Shown: piece after piece, positions 47,715 through 59,769 of the stretch | Numbering within the stretch: the first letter of the stretch is position 1 | How the letters are laid out: each line of letters opens with the position of its first letter | Origin: Hyalella azteca | Lineage: Eukaryota; Arthropoda; Malacostraca; Amphipoda; Hyalellidae | DNA: 64,000 nt | Assembly: GCF_000764305.2 (NCBI RefSeq) | Contig: NW_025932894.1 | Coordinates: 62,001 to 126,000, forward strand | Direction: 5' to 3' | Translations under genes and position numbers: made by a program | The notes under the pieces: generated by a model | Database searches by the model: none | What the model was told of the DNA's origin: nothing | Seen by the model: only the letters and a program-made list of their open reading frames with translations

Positions 47715-49270
47715 TCATCCCCCACACCATTAAAATGGGCAATTAGTTCTGCAGATCACGCTCCTCGTATACATTTTAAAGCTGTTTCTCCCTCGCCCCG
47801 TAATCCTGAATTATGCAGTTGCGGAAGTAATCGAATTTTCCTCGCGAGGACGAAACGGAGTGAGAGTAACCGCGGCAACGAGTTGGAAGTTTCAGTTCAT
47901 CTGTGAACTGTGGCGTCAATGACACATTATTTTTAAGGAAAATACCTTTCTGTTGCCTTGGCTTGCCGTTTGATTCAATTTGCGGAAAAATTTATGGTAA
48001 GTGGACAATTTAGTTATAAGTATATAGACTGTTTAGGCTCTAGTGGACATTATGTTAGTGCAGTTTACTCTTATATTCCAAAGAACACAACTTGAACTTT
48101 AGCTGTTGCTTCTGGACACGGTCGCAGTAATTTTACCTAGAAAGAAAAACTTGATAACCTTGTGACCATATTTTGTATAACGTGAGATCAACCAGTGAGA
48201 TGTTGATGTAAATTATATTAACTTAATTTCTACTACCTGATCCTTGAGTTACTCCGTGTATCCGGAAATATGCAAGGGAAGATGAGATATTTTTCATAAT
48301 TTATGCTAATAAAATACAAACCGTTTCATACTTAGATTCGATTCGGCTATTAAGTTAATCGAATTCCATGATAATTTTTCGCACATTGATTCTCATGAAT
48401 CGCCTCAAGAAAGGTCTTTGGCGATGCAATGAATGCGAATGATTGCATCGATGATTTGATGTTCAATGTAAGTGGGTAAGTATGTGTGAGTTAATGTAAT
48501 GGGTATGAGGATGAATGTGATGGGTGATTGTGAGTGAGTGAGCGTAAGCAGCGCGCACTCACAGTTTAATGGACGATAACTTTATCAATTTGGCAAGGCA
48601 AAGATGCGCGCGTTTATAACGCGAATTACAGCGGCTGTAAGAGCAGTAATAAGGCAATGCAGTGCGGCGCTGAACACATCAGCTCGGTTATGAAGGAACT
48701 TAAGCCGCTCAAAAACTGCTTTAATGACTTCATAGCGAGTCTGCGTATCTCTAGTGCAGCGTACTAAGCTTTATGCTATTTCCCGGGAAACCTAATAAGA
48801 ATATATTTTTTTAAAATCAAATTCGATTGGAATTATTCCGCCTGGTCGCATAACGCAGAAGTAGAAAGCTGAACGTAAATTCGAAATAATTATTTATAGG
48901 CGACCATTCATTGGTTTCATTAAACACAATATTGTCCCTGTAATGCAGGCAATAATTCAAATTGGTTAATTGAATTTAATATAACTAAAAAATATTTAAA
49001 TGCTATTCTGGTAATATTTTAATACTACTCTTGTATTTCAGCATTCTAAGGTTGAAAAATATAGGCAAGCATTATGATAACGACATTAATACGACAATTT
49101 TAATTTTCATATATGTATACTACACACAGTAACGTCACACCAATCATTCAACACACAAGGCATTGATCATTTCTAATTCTCTCTAGATACTTCATACAGA
49201 ACGGCTTTGCACTCGCCCTCTTCGCACTGCATTCGAACGAAATCTCCCTTCCATATACGAATTTCATCTA
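47715..49270. other. Spacer, no gene assigned
   Basis: Contains a GTGAGTGAGTGAGCG-type simple stretch at about 48525. Nothing else recognised. Confidence 0.4.
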
Positions 49271-49274
49271 ACGA

Positions 49275-49612
49275 AGCACTTCATAGCAATTCGTGCAATA
49301 CGCACCACCGTACACTTAATTGCGAACGTTATATAGCAATTCGTACAATACACGCCACCGTACACTCAATTGCGAACGTTATATAGCAATTCGTACAATA
49401 CACGCCACCGTACACTCAATTGTGAACGTTATATATCAATTCGTGCTATACGCGCCATCGTATACTTAATTGTGAACGTTATATAGCAATTCGTGCTATA
49501 CGCCCCATCGTATACTTAATTGTGAACATTATATAGCAATTCATGCTATGCGCACGACCGTACACTTAATTGTGAGCGTTATATAGCAATTTGTGTTTTA
49601 CGCGCCATCATG
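49275..49612 (+). repeat. 50-bp minisatellite, about 6.5 copies
   Basis: TGYGAACGTTATATAGCAAT begins units at 49321, 49371 and 49421, an exact 50-bp period. CGCCACCGTACACT and CGCCATCGTATACT variants alternate along the array. Confidence 0.95.
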
Positions 49613-49767
49613 CACAAGCGGAAATTATTGAAATAAATCGCCATGATCTTTTCATAGCTTTGATTCGATATAAGCTTTCGTGACAATGCACCTTAGATAT
49701 CGAAATATTTGTCTTAATTTCCGTAGACTTTGATCGAGTTGATAAATTGAGTGAGCTTCTACAGTGG

Positions 49768-49850
49768 GAGCCGTGACTGCCATTGAGGCCGCGAATGCTA
49801 TTGAGGCCGTGACTGCCATTGAGGCCATGACTGCCACTGGAGCCGTGACC
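49768..49850 (+). repeat. 18-bp tandem repeat (GCCGTGACTGCCATTGAG)
   Basis: About 4.5 units. On the minus strand it reads AVTASIA-like repeats in a frame of 108 codons (49652-49978) that I do not call a gene. Confidence 0.85.
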
Positions 49851-50291
49851 GCGAGTTTAATAAGGAATCCCATCCTTACCCCCCTGACCCCCTCCAGGCC
49901 CCTCCTCCAGCTGGGGCCCTCAAGCGCCTTGCACTCGAGCCTCTCGAGTTTGATGGCTGCAGGATATTTTGCATTCATTCTTGTTTAACCTCCGCTTCTT
50001 CAGGCAAATTTTTCTTGTTTGGAAACTTTTTCCTTGTCGTCAAAGAAAGCCGGGAGCTTTTGCTGTCCTATCGTGTCCCGATCAAAGCTAGGTTTGCTAT
50101 CAGGATTAGTTATTAGTTTTAAATTTTTCATAAATTGGGATATAAAAGAAATTTATACTGCCTTACTTCTGTTTAAAATTTAAATGCTTCCGTTATGGAG
50201 AAAAATTTTTTTCAACAATTTGTTGCTAGCGGATTACCAAAAGTCGTAAGTTAATTCTTCTTGGAGGTTTTATTCGTCATTTGACGTGGTC

Positions 50292-50452
50292 AACTGAGAA
50301 AAATGACTAGACATATTGTCCCTATGATGACTCGCTTCCTGAATGTGTCGTTGACATGCTCCTGTTCTGAGTCAAACTGAGTACCGTTGCTCTGCACAAA
50401 GGCACAATGTTTATCGCCACTTGGACAACGTCTCATCCATTTTTCTTGGTGT
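50292..50452. mobile_element. 161-bp MITE, family R4
   Basis: The left end AACTGAGAAAAATGACTAGA plus CATATTGTCC is mirrored by the right end ACACCAAGAAAAATGGATGA (complement) plus GACGTTGTCC. Same organisation as 47525-47714 but diverged. Confidence 0.75.
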
Positions 50453-50707
50453 ACTCTGGCAAGATGTCAACCTCTTCCCTAAGTCTGCCCGAGCCTGACG
50501 TGAAGTGCGCAAAGAACCTTAAGGTTCATAATCTCGTTGAGAATCTCGACATTTTTCCAGGGAAATTTTTTTTGTCTGACTTCTCAAGTTGATAATTTTA
50601 TGCCTTGAAGAAGCGCGATCTATTGATCTCTTTAAAAAAGTTTAAAAAAAACTCGCCATCACGAGAAGATGATGGTAAGTGCAGGCGAACGCGCTAATAG
50701 GATCTCG

Positions 50708-50852
50708 CTACACCCATGCCTGCGCTACACCCATGCCTGCGCTACACCCATGCCTGCGCTACACTCATGCCTGCGCTACACCCATGCCTGCGCTACACAT
50801 GCCACTGCCGCTGCCACTGCCACTGCCACTGCTGCTGCCACTACCACTGCCG
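50708..50852 (+). repeat. 17-bp then 6-bp tandem repeats (CGCTACACCCATGCCTG; CCACTG)
   Basis: Five 17-bp units followed by about ten CCACTG/CCGCTG hexamers. Overlapping frames such as HACATPMPAL are repeat artefacts. Confidence 0.95.
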
Positions 50853-51473
50853 CTGCCATTCACTTGTTCTCACCAAACTTGGCCCACAAACTTTGGAGAG
50901 TTAAGTTCTCAGGAACGTTTATATAGCTTCCGCAAAACTCAAGTTTGGACTGTGAGAAGCCCCGCGAGCGCCCAGTCGCTTTCCCAAGGATGTTTTACCG
51001 CCTTAAGGTTCAGGTTTGGTCAGAAATCTAGCGCGAACCACACGCAGGAGTGGATTTTTATATAAGATTATTATAATAATATATTTTCACATGATAACTG
51101 TATTTTTTATACATTATGATACTGTTCACGATAATTACTTGACAATACACTGTACTTTTAATGCTAAAGTATTGCGTTCGTTAGTGATTGGATAGTCCGT
51201 ACTGTATATGCTTGACCATTGTCTTCAGGGGGCCGCCTGAAAATTAATTATCAATATCTTAAGTTGTACCTATAATAGCCAATGGTGGCATGATGGGTCT
51301 CTTAAAACTCTTACAAAGCATGAATAGAAACTTAAATGGCCTTGAAATAAGAGTGGTCGCATAAAATCCCTACCAATGACAAGAATGGCCACTTCAAAAA
51401 GCCTAATAATTTAAAAAGTGGACGCTTTTGTAATTAGTAAGGGCCCTAGCCTAACAATGGCTCAAGTGGTACT

Positions 51474-51718
51474 GAAAAACCCTGCCATTGACATGAGTGG
51501 TAACTCAAAAAACCCTGCCATTGACATGAGTGGTCACTCAAAAAACCCTGCCAGTGACAGCAGTTGTAACTCAAAAAACCCTGCCATTGACATGAGTGGT
51601 CACTCAAAAAACCCTGCCATTGACATGAGTGGTCACTCAAAAAACCCTGCCATTGACATGAGTGGTTACTCAAAAAACCCTGCCATTGGCATGAGTGGTC
51701 ACTCAAAAAACCCTGCGT
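51474..51718 (+). repeat. 33-bp minisatellite, about 7.4 copies
   Basis: AAAACCCTGCCATTGACATG, then AGTGGTCACTC. The unit is a multiple of three, so both strands are open (KNPAIDMSGHS forward; QWQGFLSDHSC reverse). The 143-codon forward frame 51418-51849 is probably not a gene. Confidence 0.95.
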
Positions 51719-51849
51719 GTGAGCTGCTGGCCACATGTAATTGTAAGGCTATGCACCGCCTAATGGAAGGCATGGAACTCCAGCCCCATATTTTTTTTTG
51801 CTTTTTATTGGTCCTTGGGACTATAGTCAACTTGAAGGTATCTTACTGA

Positions 51850-52854
51850 GTCACACGCTTTGATACAGCGCCGTGTTATGATATATCTGCTGGAGGTAGC
51901 ACAGCCCTGTATTGAAATGACTCAAGAGGTTCTTCCTAATACAGACTTTTTCGCAGAAAAAAATTCACTGATTTTTTGCTTGCGTTTTGAGATATTTCCA
52001 CGAGGGAAATTTTATGGCTTCAATTCAATGTTCATTTAAGTTATTTATTAGGAAATTATTAAATTAGGAGTATATCTGTACGTAATATTGCGTTACGACT
52101 CCGTTAAAGAAAGATGAATAACTACTAACGAGTTCGTTTCTGAAATGATGACTCAATTCATTTCGTTATAGGACGCCGGTGTTAACATAATTTTACCTTC
52201 AAAACAAAACCAACAACGAAGTGCATCACGTGACCCACTTAGAGCGCAGAAAACGGCTTGTTGTTGCATGAGAAAAATGTCCAAATTTTAATTGCCTCCA
52301 ATTTTTCATTGCTTACATATTAATCTTCATTATCAATAACTTATTATCAATAACTCATTATCAATAACTTTAAAAACTGTTGATGCAGTTCCTACAAGAT
52401 CAGTTAGTTGATTAATTTAACAAGTGGCTTTTAATTTTATGCTCTAATAACTGGCTTAAGGCCTGCATATGCTGTATATTGTTATATTGACTTGTATAAC
52501 GAATACTGAGACTTCATCTGCGACTGTAGTGGCAGGTGTACGATAATATGCGAGTCCATTAATCTTTCACGGTGGATCGTCCGTAGATTTGCTGTACATT
52601 ATAGCTTATAGAAATATTCGTATATTCTAAAAGTATTTTATCCAATGTGGAACTGTACATGGAACTGTACATCTATACGACAATTAAATTTAAAACACAT
52701 CAAGATTTAAAAATCGTTCATGGAAATCTGATGAGCAGATTCCTCTCTGATATTGGCCTGCGTGCAAATGAAATGCGAGAGAAATGATTTTGTATTCATG
52801 TTGAAGGCTGTAGTATGAATATTTGAGTGTAGCCCTCGAGTGTAGCCTTTGAGT
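51850..52854. other. 1 kb without recognisable features
   Basis: AT-rich. CTTATTATCAATAA-type doublet at about 52335. Confidence 0.4.
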
Positions 52855-52995
52855 GTAGTTCAATAGTGATCAATATTGAAAACTATTGAGCACTATTGAA
52901 CTCTATTGAACACTTTCAAATAGTGTTCAATAGTGTTCAATAGTGGCTATTGAACACTATTGAACACTATTGAACTCTATTGAACACTATTTGAA
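52855..52995. repeat. 10/11-bp repeat (ATTGAACACT) switching strand, with perfect 25-bp hairpin
   Basis: ATTGAACACT units change orientation at 52944-52946 (TGG). AATAGTGTTCAATAGTGTTC + AATAG (52919-52943) is perfectly mirrored at 52947-52971. Confidence 0.95.
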
Positions 52996-52999
52996 GAAG

Positions 53000-53401
53000 T
53001 ATGTATGCTGCAAATGTGGCACTCAACAGCAAGGATTGTTGGCACCGCCAATAGAGCCAGACGTTGCTTGGCACTGCCACTTGAGTTGGGAGTCGAGGCG
53101 AGTGGCACTGACCGAGCAACGAGCTTTTAAAGGCCAGCTTTACGACCGTGACGAGCTGTTTAGGATAAAATCCCCTGAAATATTCCCGCTGTTGCCTGCC
53201 ACCAAAAATTCTTACTGCTCTTCTCTTCGGTTCGAGCAGAATGGGTAAAAAAGGAGCGACTACGTCCCAGCATTGGGATTCTTTCAGGCGCAAATGCGGC
53301 GGAAGTGACGACAAAAAGTGCAGCGCATATTCTTCTGGTGGGGAGAATTTCTGATGGCCGTGTGGTGTTCTGACTGCTTTGTGCTCAGGCTGTAAAATCA
53401 C
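53000..53401. other. GC-richer stretch with overlapping open frames, unassigned
   Basis: More GC-rich than its surroundings, with an 83-codon plus-strand frame and a 144-codon minus-strand frame (52967-53401) whose C-terminus runs into the hairpin repeat. I recognise no domain in either. It could be an exon of an unknown gene, a repeat fragment or chance. Confidence 0.25.
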
Positions 53402-54960
53402 TGAAAATAATAAGCCTTGGCCAAGAATACCGATTTTTGATGAACTAAATCGATATTCTAAACTAAATAATTTGAATAAGGTTCAGAATTTATATCGGTA
53501 TATATATTTTAAATTAAGAAAAAGTGTTCTTAAAACAGAGTTTGCAGAATCCAATATCTTTTTTCACGAATTTCATGTCATGGATGAATATTTTAACGCA
53601 TTTCCATGCTCACATCCACTCGTTTTTTCTGCATCTTGTCACCTTACCAGGACATTATGTTCTTACCATAAGAGAAGCACCCATTTGATCAAATAAATCA
53701 TAATTTTCAATAATATTCGTGCGATAATAAAAAATCCTTCTAAATGCTTCGGTTGTAGAGCGAAGGACAGTAAGCTTCTAATAACCAATTAGCCGGTTAC
53801 CTGCACCTGAACCAAGTGAAGCAATTATAAAATAATTAACGTTATAGTTTCTGAAGAACGCTTATTTATCTCTTGACCTCGACGAAGGACCTGAGAGGGC
53901 CGGGCTCTTCCTTTGTATTCGATAACAGAAGCTGGTCTATATCAAAGCTTGAATTTACAGTATATATACACTGGTCATGCGTAGGAATATTGCTGCGCTC
54001 TATTACTTCACTCGGGTGCAGAATATGATCTTAAAATCCAATTAATTTTTTAACCATACCAATAACATGAGGTGGATGAAAATGGAAAATTTCATCTGCT
54101 ACTCTGTTTAGATCGAAATTAAAGCAGCGATCTACAGGTTTGGAACCCGCAGCCAGCTGTGAAATTTCATGTAGAAATATAGGCGATTTTGCTGGATTGT
54201 TAAGAACAAAATAATTGAAGGAGTGAGTTGCAGAATCGAGACCTTCAGTTAAGCTGCGTAAAAATTCTATACATCGATGTATAATATCGTCTATTAGCCG
54301 GGCATGGCCTATTCTCCAACGCTGATATCTCCATTCGAGTATACATATTATTATTCCTTATTGTTTTTTCCGATGCAAAGCAGGCTTACGAAATGTAACA
54401 GGGAGTATATTCATGAGAGAAAATGTTTGATTAATAATCTTTCATTATAATGCACAATGTACATTGTCAAAAGCTTACCTCGTCTTTTCTTTAAACGTAT
54501 CTATGATTAACCAAAGGTTCTATATTATTTCTCTATTTCGATAGAGATTAAAATTTTAAAGGGTTTAATAGCGATAAACGCCTCATAAATGCCTCAGCAT
54601 GCACCTAAGATTCCGGGGACAGGCTGTCGAGTCCATAACTATTTGCAGGATTTATGAGAAGGGGATTAGAAGTAATTAAATTGAAGTCACTTCATTAAGG
54701 CCCTGCATATTCCTTAATGAGATCCACGGACAAAATCCTCGTCGCAAAGTTGAGCTGCGGAACAAGGCCTCCTGCAAGCCTGGGCTCCGTCTAAACTGTC
54801 CATCATTCTCTACAGACTTAATTTTTTTCAGTAACTGAATCTCAAGTAGTACGATGAGCTGTCAATCAACCAAGATCCTACTTCCAACACCTAAATATAA
54901 TACAATAATACAGTCATAATCCACACATGCTTTTCCAAAATAGAATAAAATTACCCAGAA
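53402..54960. other. 1.5 kb without assignable gene
   Basis: At about 54308 TGGCCTATTCTCCAACGCTG resembles the LINE tail at 34325 (AGGCCTATTCTTCAGCGCCG), so a small LINE 3' fragment may lie here. Otherwise nothing. Confidence 0.4.
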
Positions 54961-54966
54961 ATTTAG

Positions 54967-55080
54967 AGCGTTCCGTTTATATTTCAGGTTTCAAATTTGG
55001 AGTGCCCAAATTTTTTTCTATCTCGATTTTCTGAACATCGAAATTTTGTGAAATTTCTGAACATCTTATCAGTGTTTATG
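54967..55080 (+). repeat. Dispersed repeat R6, copy 1
   Basis: GGTTTCAAATTTGGAGTGCC, ATCGAAATTTTGTGAA and TCATCAGTGTTTAT-like landmarks recur at 56503-56600. Confidence 0.8.
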
Positions 55081-55880
55081 ACACCAATCCTAACAAGAAT
55101 TATTTATCCTTCATTTAATCCATAATTTTAGCACGCTAATATACAGAAAAAAGCTCCGAGCTGCACATGATTTGAGAAAGATAAATAGATGAAATAAGTA
55201 ATTATCCCTTTCACCTTCTCGGATATTTTTCCATTTATTTTTCCAACTGTCTTATTTTACCCGCTGTTCAGACATCTTCCCCATTTATTTGAAGCTCGCG
55301 CATTAGCTTCCATAAATAAACCATAAATAAAAAGACAAAGAATGAGTTGCAATTGAACTCAGCACTGTTGATTCAAATAAGTAGCGTTCAACAATATGTT
55401 TTTGTTCTGAATATGTAGAATTGAAAACTCTGTTTATGCTCTGGGAATGTGGCATTAAACACTGCTTATATACTTCGAATATGTAGCGTTCAAAACATCT
55501 TTAATGCTTGAAATAAGTAACGTTTAATGATGGAGTACAGTCATTTCTTGAGGTACGAATTCAATCCATGAAAAGATTACTCAATCGTCAAAAAAAAGAC
55601 TCGTACTCGAAGATCCTACCGAGTCCCACCTCACGAACCATAATGAAGCCTCTCACAATAAAAACTTCAAAAGACAGCAGTAAATAGGAAAACAAAGTAT
55701 GCCTAGCCAGAAATAACATTAAAATACACCTGGAGACACTTTCCCACTCAAGTAACCATGTGAAAAGGAGGAATAATGTGAAGAGGAGGTTTACATGCGA
55801 AAAGGAAGCGATCGGGAAAAAATCTAGCTTCCGTTGCTCGTTTCGTATCGGTCGACCGAACACTTTTCGACCTGCGAGTT
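55081..55880. other. Spacer with degenerate short repeat
   Basis: Around 55380-55530 a motif like GAATATGTAGCGTTCAAAA recurs three or four times. The 111-codon minus-strand frame at 55588-55923 enters the MITE and is not a recognisable gene. Confidence 0.4.
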
Positions 55881-55882
55881 CT

Positions 55883-56028
55883 AGGCCTATACTTTCAAAA
55901 AAGTTGAGAGATCGTAAGTTCATCAGCCAATCATTGACGGTCTTTCAAGCAAAATCCACCAATCATAGACGCGAAAATAGAGCGTAAGTACTTACGTTCA
56001 CTTAGCGAGTTTTGAAAGTATGGCCCCT
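55883..56028 (+). mobile_element. 146-bp MITE with inverted ends AGG(GG)CCATACTTTCAAAA
   Basis: The left end AGGCCTATACTTTCAAAA and the complement of the right end AGGGGCCATACTTTCAAAA form inverted repeats. Inside are GATCGTAAGTTCAT, CCACCAATCATAGACG and the palindrome GTAAGTACTTAC. A truncated inverted copy is at 24821-24941. Confidence 0.8.
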
Positions 56029-56444
56029 GGACTTGTGAGGTAAGGCCAAGGGAACTTTGGACCCCGGGGGTGCGACTGGTCATGTAAATGATGCTCCATT
56101 CCGTACGAAAATTTTCAAACCCATAGCGTCCAGTAGAACGGAACTTATTCGTCTGTGTGACTCGACATGTTGGTTAATTGATCTTCATCCAGCAGGATTG
56201 TGGATGGTAAAATAAATGGCACATAATCTTATTACTTTTATTACGTTGTTGCAATGTTTTTTCGCCCTCACCAACTCCTGTTTTGCGGTGAAAAAAACAG
56301 CACTTTTAAAATCAATAAATTTATGTGACGCCGTAAATTTGTTTGATTCTACCAAAAATTTCAAAGCAAGAAAAACACCAAAGTAATGAAGATATGTTTA
56401 ATTTGCTTTACATTTTTTACTCTCTGTACACTTTACTTCTAGAA

Positions 56445-56665
56445 ATTTTTTAAATAAATTTCTCCATTCTTGACTGTTGTATATACCAAGGCAGTGTATA
56501 TTTAGGTTTCAAATTTGGAGTGCCCAAAATTTTTTTAGTCTCGGCTTTCTCAATATCGAAATTTTGTGAATTTCCGGCCATGTCATCAGTGTTTATTCTC
56601 TAATTTAATTTCTCTATTCGTGACTGTTGTACACACCAGGGCAGTACAACCCAACATTCTAGCGC
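56445..56665 (+). repeat. Dispersed repeat R6, copy 2, flanked by a local direct repeat
   Basis: R6 at 56503-56600 is bracketed by ATTTCTCCATTCTTGACTGT...GGCAGT (56459) and ATTTCTCTATTCGTGACTGT...GGCAGT (56606), about 147 bp apart. Confidence 0.75.
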
Positions 56666-57735
56666 ATAACAAGACACAGCATCGCATACGTTAATGTAAT
56701 TTAATTGTCATATTAAAGTGTTAAACTGTTGATCTTGGTGGGAAGATGAAGTGTATAGGCTAATGTAATGCATGGCGTGTAGTGCTTGCCCGATCTATCA
56801 CCAGCTCGTTGTGCAGCCTACAAATTACCGAGGCAAACACTCTGGTCAAGGAAAGAAATTAAGTAAATTACCTTAATAGCTTCGAGAGCTCGTCTCAAAG
56901 TCGGTTAAAATGAAGCAATCGTTTTTTTTTATTGAAGAAGCTATCATCAATGCTGCCATTTCATTCCTTCGTGATATCAAGGATAAGAGAAATCTTTCTG
57001 AAATAATTTTGTTAGATATTAAATAAGTTTGTCTCCTTTGTACTAATCATATTGATGTCAGCCGTGCAAAAAAATGATGCTGATATTTTATAAGTTTTTT
57101 CCCCGTCGAAGGTTATTTTATTCGGTAATTTTGTTTTATTAAATTTCAAGTTCATTATTAGGTGTCGATGTAGGCTCGTAAGCACAAGTTAGGTAGTTGT
57201 GTAAAATCCGCGCGAGTGTTCAGTAACTGCCGCTGCACACGCGAAGTTTCCGCTTAAAAAGATTAAAAAATGACCAAGGCTAAGTCTTCAAGAAATAAAA
57301 ATTTATTCATGCCGTAATAAATAAGACCTTGTAAAAATTGTAAAATATTAATTTCATGCTTAATGTTAACTGACGCAGTTCAGCTTAAGATTATGCGTTT
57401 GTATCTTAATAAAAAAACGTTTCCATTTTGCACAATTGGACGAATTTTGTTTCATGAGTGAAGACATCTCAAGTTACTTTGAATAATTCGGCTAAAATGT
57501 TGTACTGCGTCTTTTTTTTTTGGTCGAAAAACTATGTTATTAATTTTACAAGATATTTCATGCAGACTTGGCACATTTTAATTAATAATTTTCTAGAAAG
57601 GAGCATTCAAGTTCCGACCCCCAATAGTATTTTCCATCGCTGGATGCTCTCCCTCCTTCGCATCTCAATTGATTAGTATGCTCAGCTGCCCAGTGAAAAG
57701 TCCCACCCAAAATCCGTCACGCCTTCATTTCCCGA
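56666..57735. other. 1 kb without recognisable features
   Basis: AT-rich sequence; no gene or repeat identified. Confidence 0.4.
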
Positions 57736-57741
57736 GAGCAC

Positions 57742-58450
57742 CATTTCCGTGAGAGTTCCTCATCCATCAAGCGAGTTTGCTCTTCTTTCAAATAACATCG
57801 AAGTCGCTGCGACGGTCGCCATGTCTTCTGTAGGTCCCACATTTGTCATCGCTCGCTCAGAAGAAAGTCCATCCGGTTCCACGAACCCATAGAATAACTA
57901 CACGAAATGCATTTCCACACTGGAACATTAATGAGTAATGCAATACACGAAATGCACTTCCATACAGGCACATTCATGAATAATACAATACATGCAATGC
58001 ACTTCCACACATGTGCGTTCATGAGTAATACAATACACGAAATGCATTTCCACACATGCGCGTTCATGAGTAATACAATACACGAAATGCATTTCCACAC
58101 AACATTTCCGTGAGAGTTCCTCATCCATCAAGCGAGTTTGCTCTTCTTTCAAATAACATCGAAGTCGCTGCGACGGTCGCCATGTCTTCTGTAGGTCTCG
58201 CATTTGTCACCGCTCGCTCAGAAGAAAGTCCATCCGGTTCCACAAACCCTTAGAATAACTACACGAAATGCACTTCCACACAGACATATTCATGAAAAAT
58301 ACAATACAAGTAATGCACTTCCACACAGGCACATTCGTGAATAATACAATACACGAAATGCACTTCCACACAGGCAAATTCGTGAATAATATAATACACT
58401 TAATGCACTTCCACATAGGCATATTCATGAAATACATTCATGAAGTGTTG
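57742..58450. repeat. 361-bp duplication containing 45-bp minisatellites
   Basis: CATTTCCGTGAGAGTTCCTC at 57742 recurs at 58103, followed in both by CATCAAGCGAGTTTGCTC, GCTGCGACGGTCGCCATG and GGTTCCAC. A 45-bp array follows each (CACGAAATGCAYTTCCACAC units at 57901, 57946 and on; second array from about 58261). The unit encodes 15-residue repeats on both strands (MHFHTGTFMNNTIHE forward), probably fortuitous. Confidence 0.95.
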
Positions 58451-59005
58451 CAGCAGTCTTCGAACAAGCAGCTTTCGCTATTCGTCAGCAGGCATGATGT
58501 TTTTTTGTTGCTCTCCGAGTCAATTCATTAAGAATGCGTAACTTAATTCTCCAGCTGTTGAATAAATAATATTATAATAATAAATAAATTGAATAAATAA
58601 TATAAATAATATAAGCGGCGCCGAGTTCGCTCGCTTGCCTCTTTTGGTGAATTTTCTAATGCTCTAGGCTCATAAAATTTGCAGTCAGGCTTGTGGGAAT
58701 TTTTTAGAATTGCAATATAAATCATTACATTACAATTTTACTTGCTTAGATAAAACATGAAAGTTGTAATAATAATTATCAGCTGACACCTCCAGTTTCT
58801 ATCTATTTGTGGATCTTTTAAATTGACCTATATAATATAATTTTATTTAGTTCAAAATTGAAAAAAACGACCCAGCAGACTATCCACGCATTACTGAATT
58901 ACTGAAGTTAGGGAGCCATAACTCTTATATTTGCTTGTGTGAAAAAAAAAACCCAAGCACAAAGAGTTTACTCTGGTGCTTGGGAGTAGCAGTCTTCCCT
59001 CTAAT
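58451..59005. other. Spacer with short AT-rich repeats
   Basis: ATAAATAATATTATAATA-type low-complexity sequence at about 58560-58610; otherwise nothing. Confidence 0.4.
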
Positions 59006-59009
59006 GGTC

Positions 59010-59440
59010 CCTTGAACCAGTGGGTCCACTGTGGGAAAACCAGTGTACCAGTGGGTTCACTGGGGGAGAACCAGTTTACCAGTGGGTTTACTGTGAGAGA
59101 ACCAGTGTACCAGTGGGTTCACTGTGAGAGAACCAGTATACCAGTGGGTTCACTGTGGGGGAACCAGTGTACCAGTGGGTTCACTGTGAACCAGTGTACC
59201 AGTGGGTTCACTGTGAGAGAACCAGTATACCAGTGGGTTCACTGTGGGGGAACCAGTGTACCAGTGGGTTCACTGTGGGGGAACCAGTGTACCAATGGGT
59301 TCACTGTATGTGGGAGAACCAGTGTACCAGTGGGTTCACTGTGGGAGAACCAGTGTACCAGTGGGTTCACTGTGGGCGAACCAGTGTACCAGTGGGTTCA
59401 CTGTGGAGGAACCAGTGTACCAGTGGGTTCACTGATGGCA
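59010..59440 (+). repeat. 31-bp minisatellite, about 14 copies (ACCAGTGTACCAGTGGGTTC + ACTGTGGGGGA)
   Basis: Very homogeneous units with occasional deletions (for example the 18-bp loss near 59185). The 163-, 118- and 63-codon frames across it are repeat artefacts. Confidence 0.95.
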
Positions 59441-59684
59441 AGTCCTCTTTCGTATGCGTGGGAGTGAAGCCCCTAACAAAATTCCGCAGCCTCCCGATAT
59501 TTGTTCTGTGACCGCGATGTGTGATTGATGTAGGCCCAATTGTGCACAAAAAATCTTATTCCCTAAATTCATAAAACATTAGACGAGTGACCCAAAGAAT
59601 TGCTGTCGGTTTGCCGTGCGCATGTAAGTTGATGAAGCAAGTTACTCGCCGTAAGCACAACCTCGTAAAAAATAATTAAACTCT

Positions 59685-59768
59685 TATTATTATATTATTA
59701 TTATTATCATTATTATTATTATTATCATCATTATTATTATTATATTATTATTATTATTACTATTATTG
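59685..59768. repeat. ATT microsatellite
   Basis: About 28 ATT/TTA triplets with occasional ATC interruptions. Confidence 0.95.
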
Positions 59769-59769
59769 A

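Noticed and set aside
49652..49978. 108-codon minus-strand frame with AVTASMAV repeats
   Set aside because: Driven by an 18-bp repeat; no recognisable domain.
51418..51849. 143-codon frame with KNPAIDMSGHS repeats
   Set aside because: The 33-bp unit is open on both strands. The non-repeat ends are short and unrecognisable.
58976..59511. 163- and 118-codon repeat frames (YQWVHCG, TSGFTV)
   Set aside because: 31-bp minisatellite read in different frames; no flanking coding evidence.
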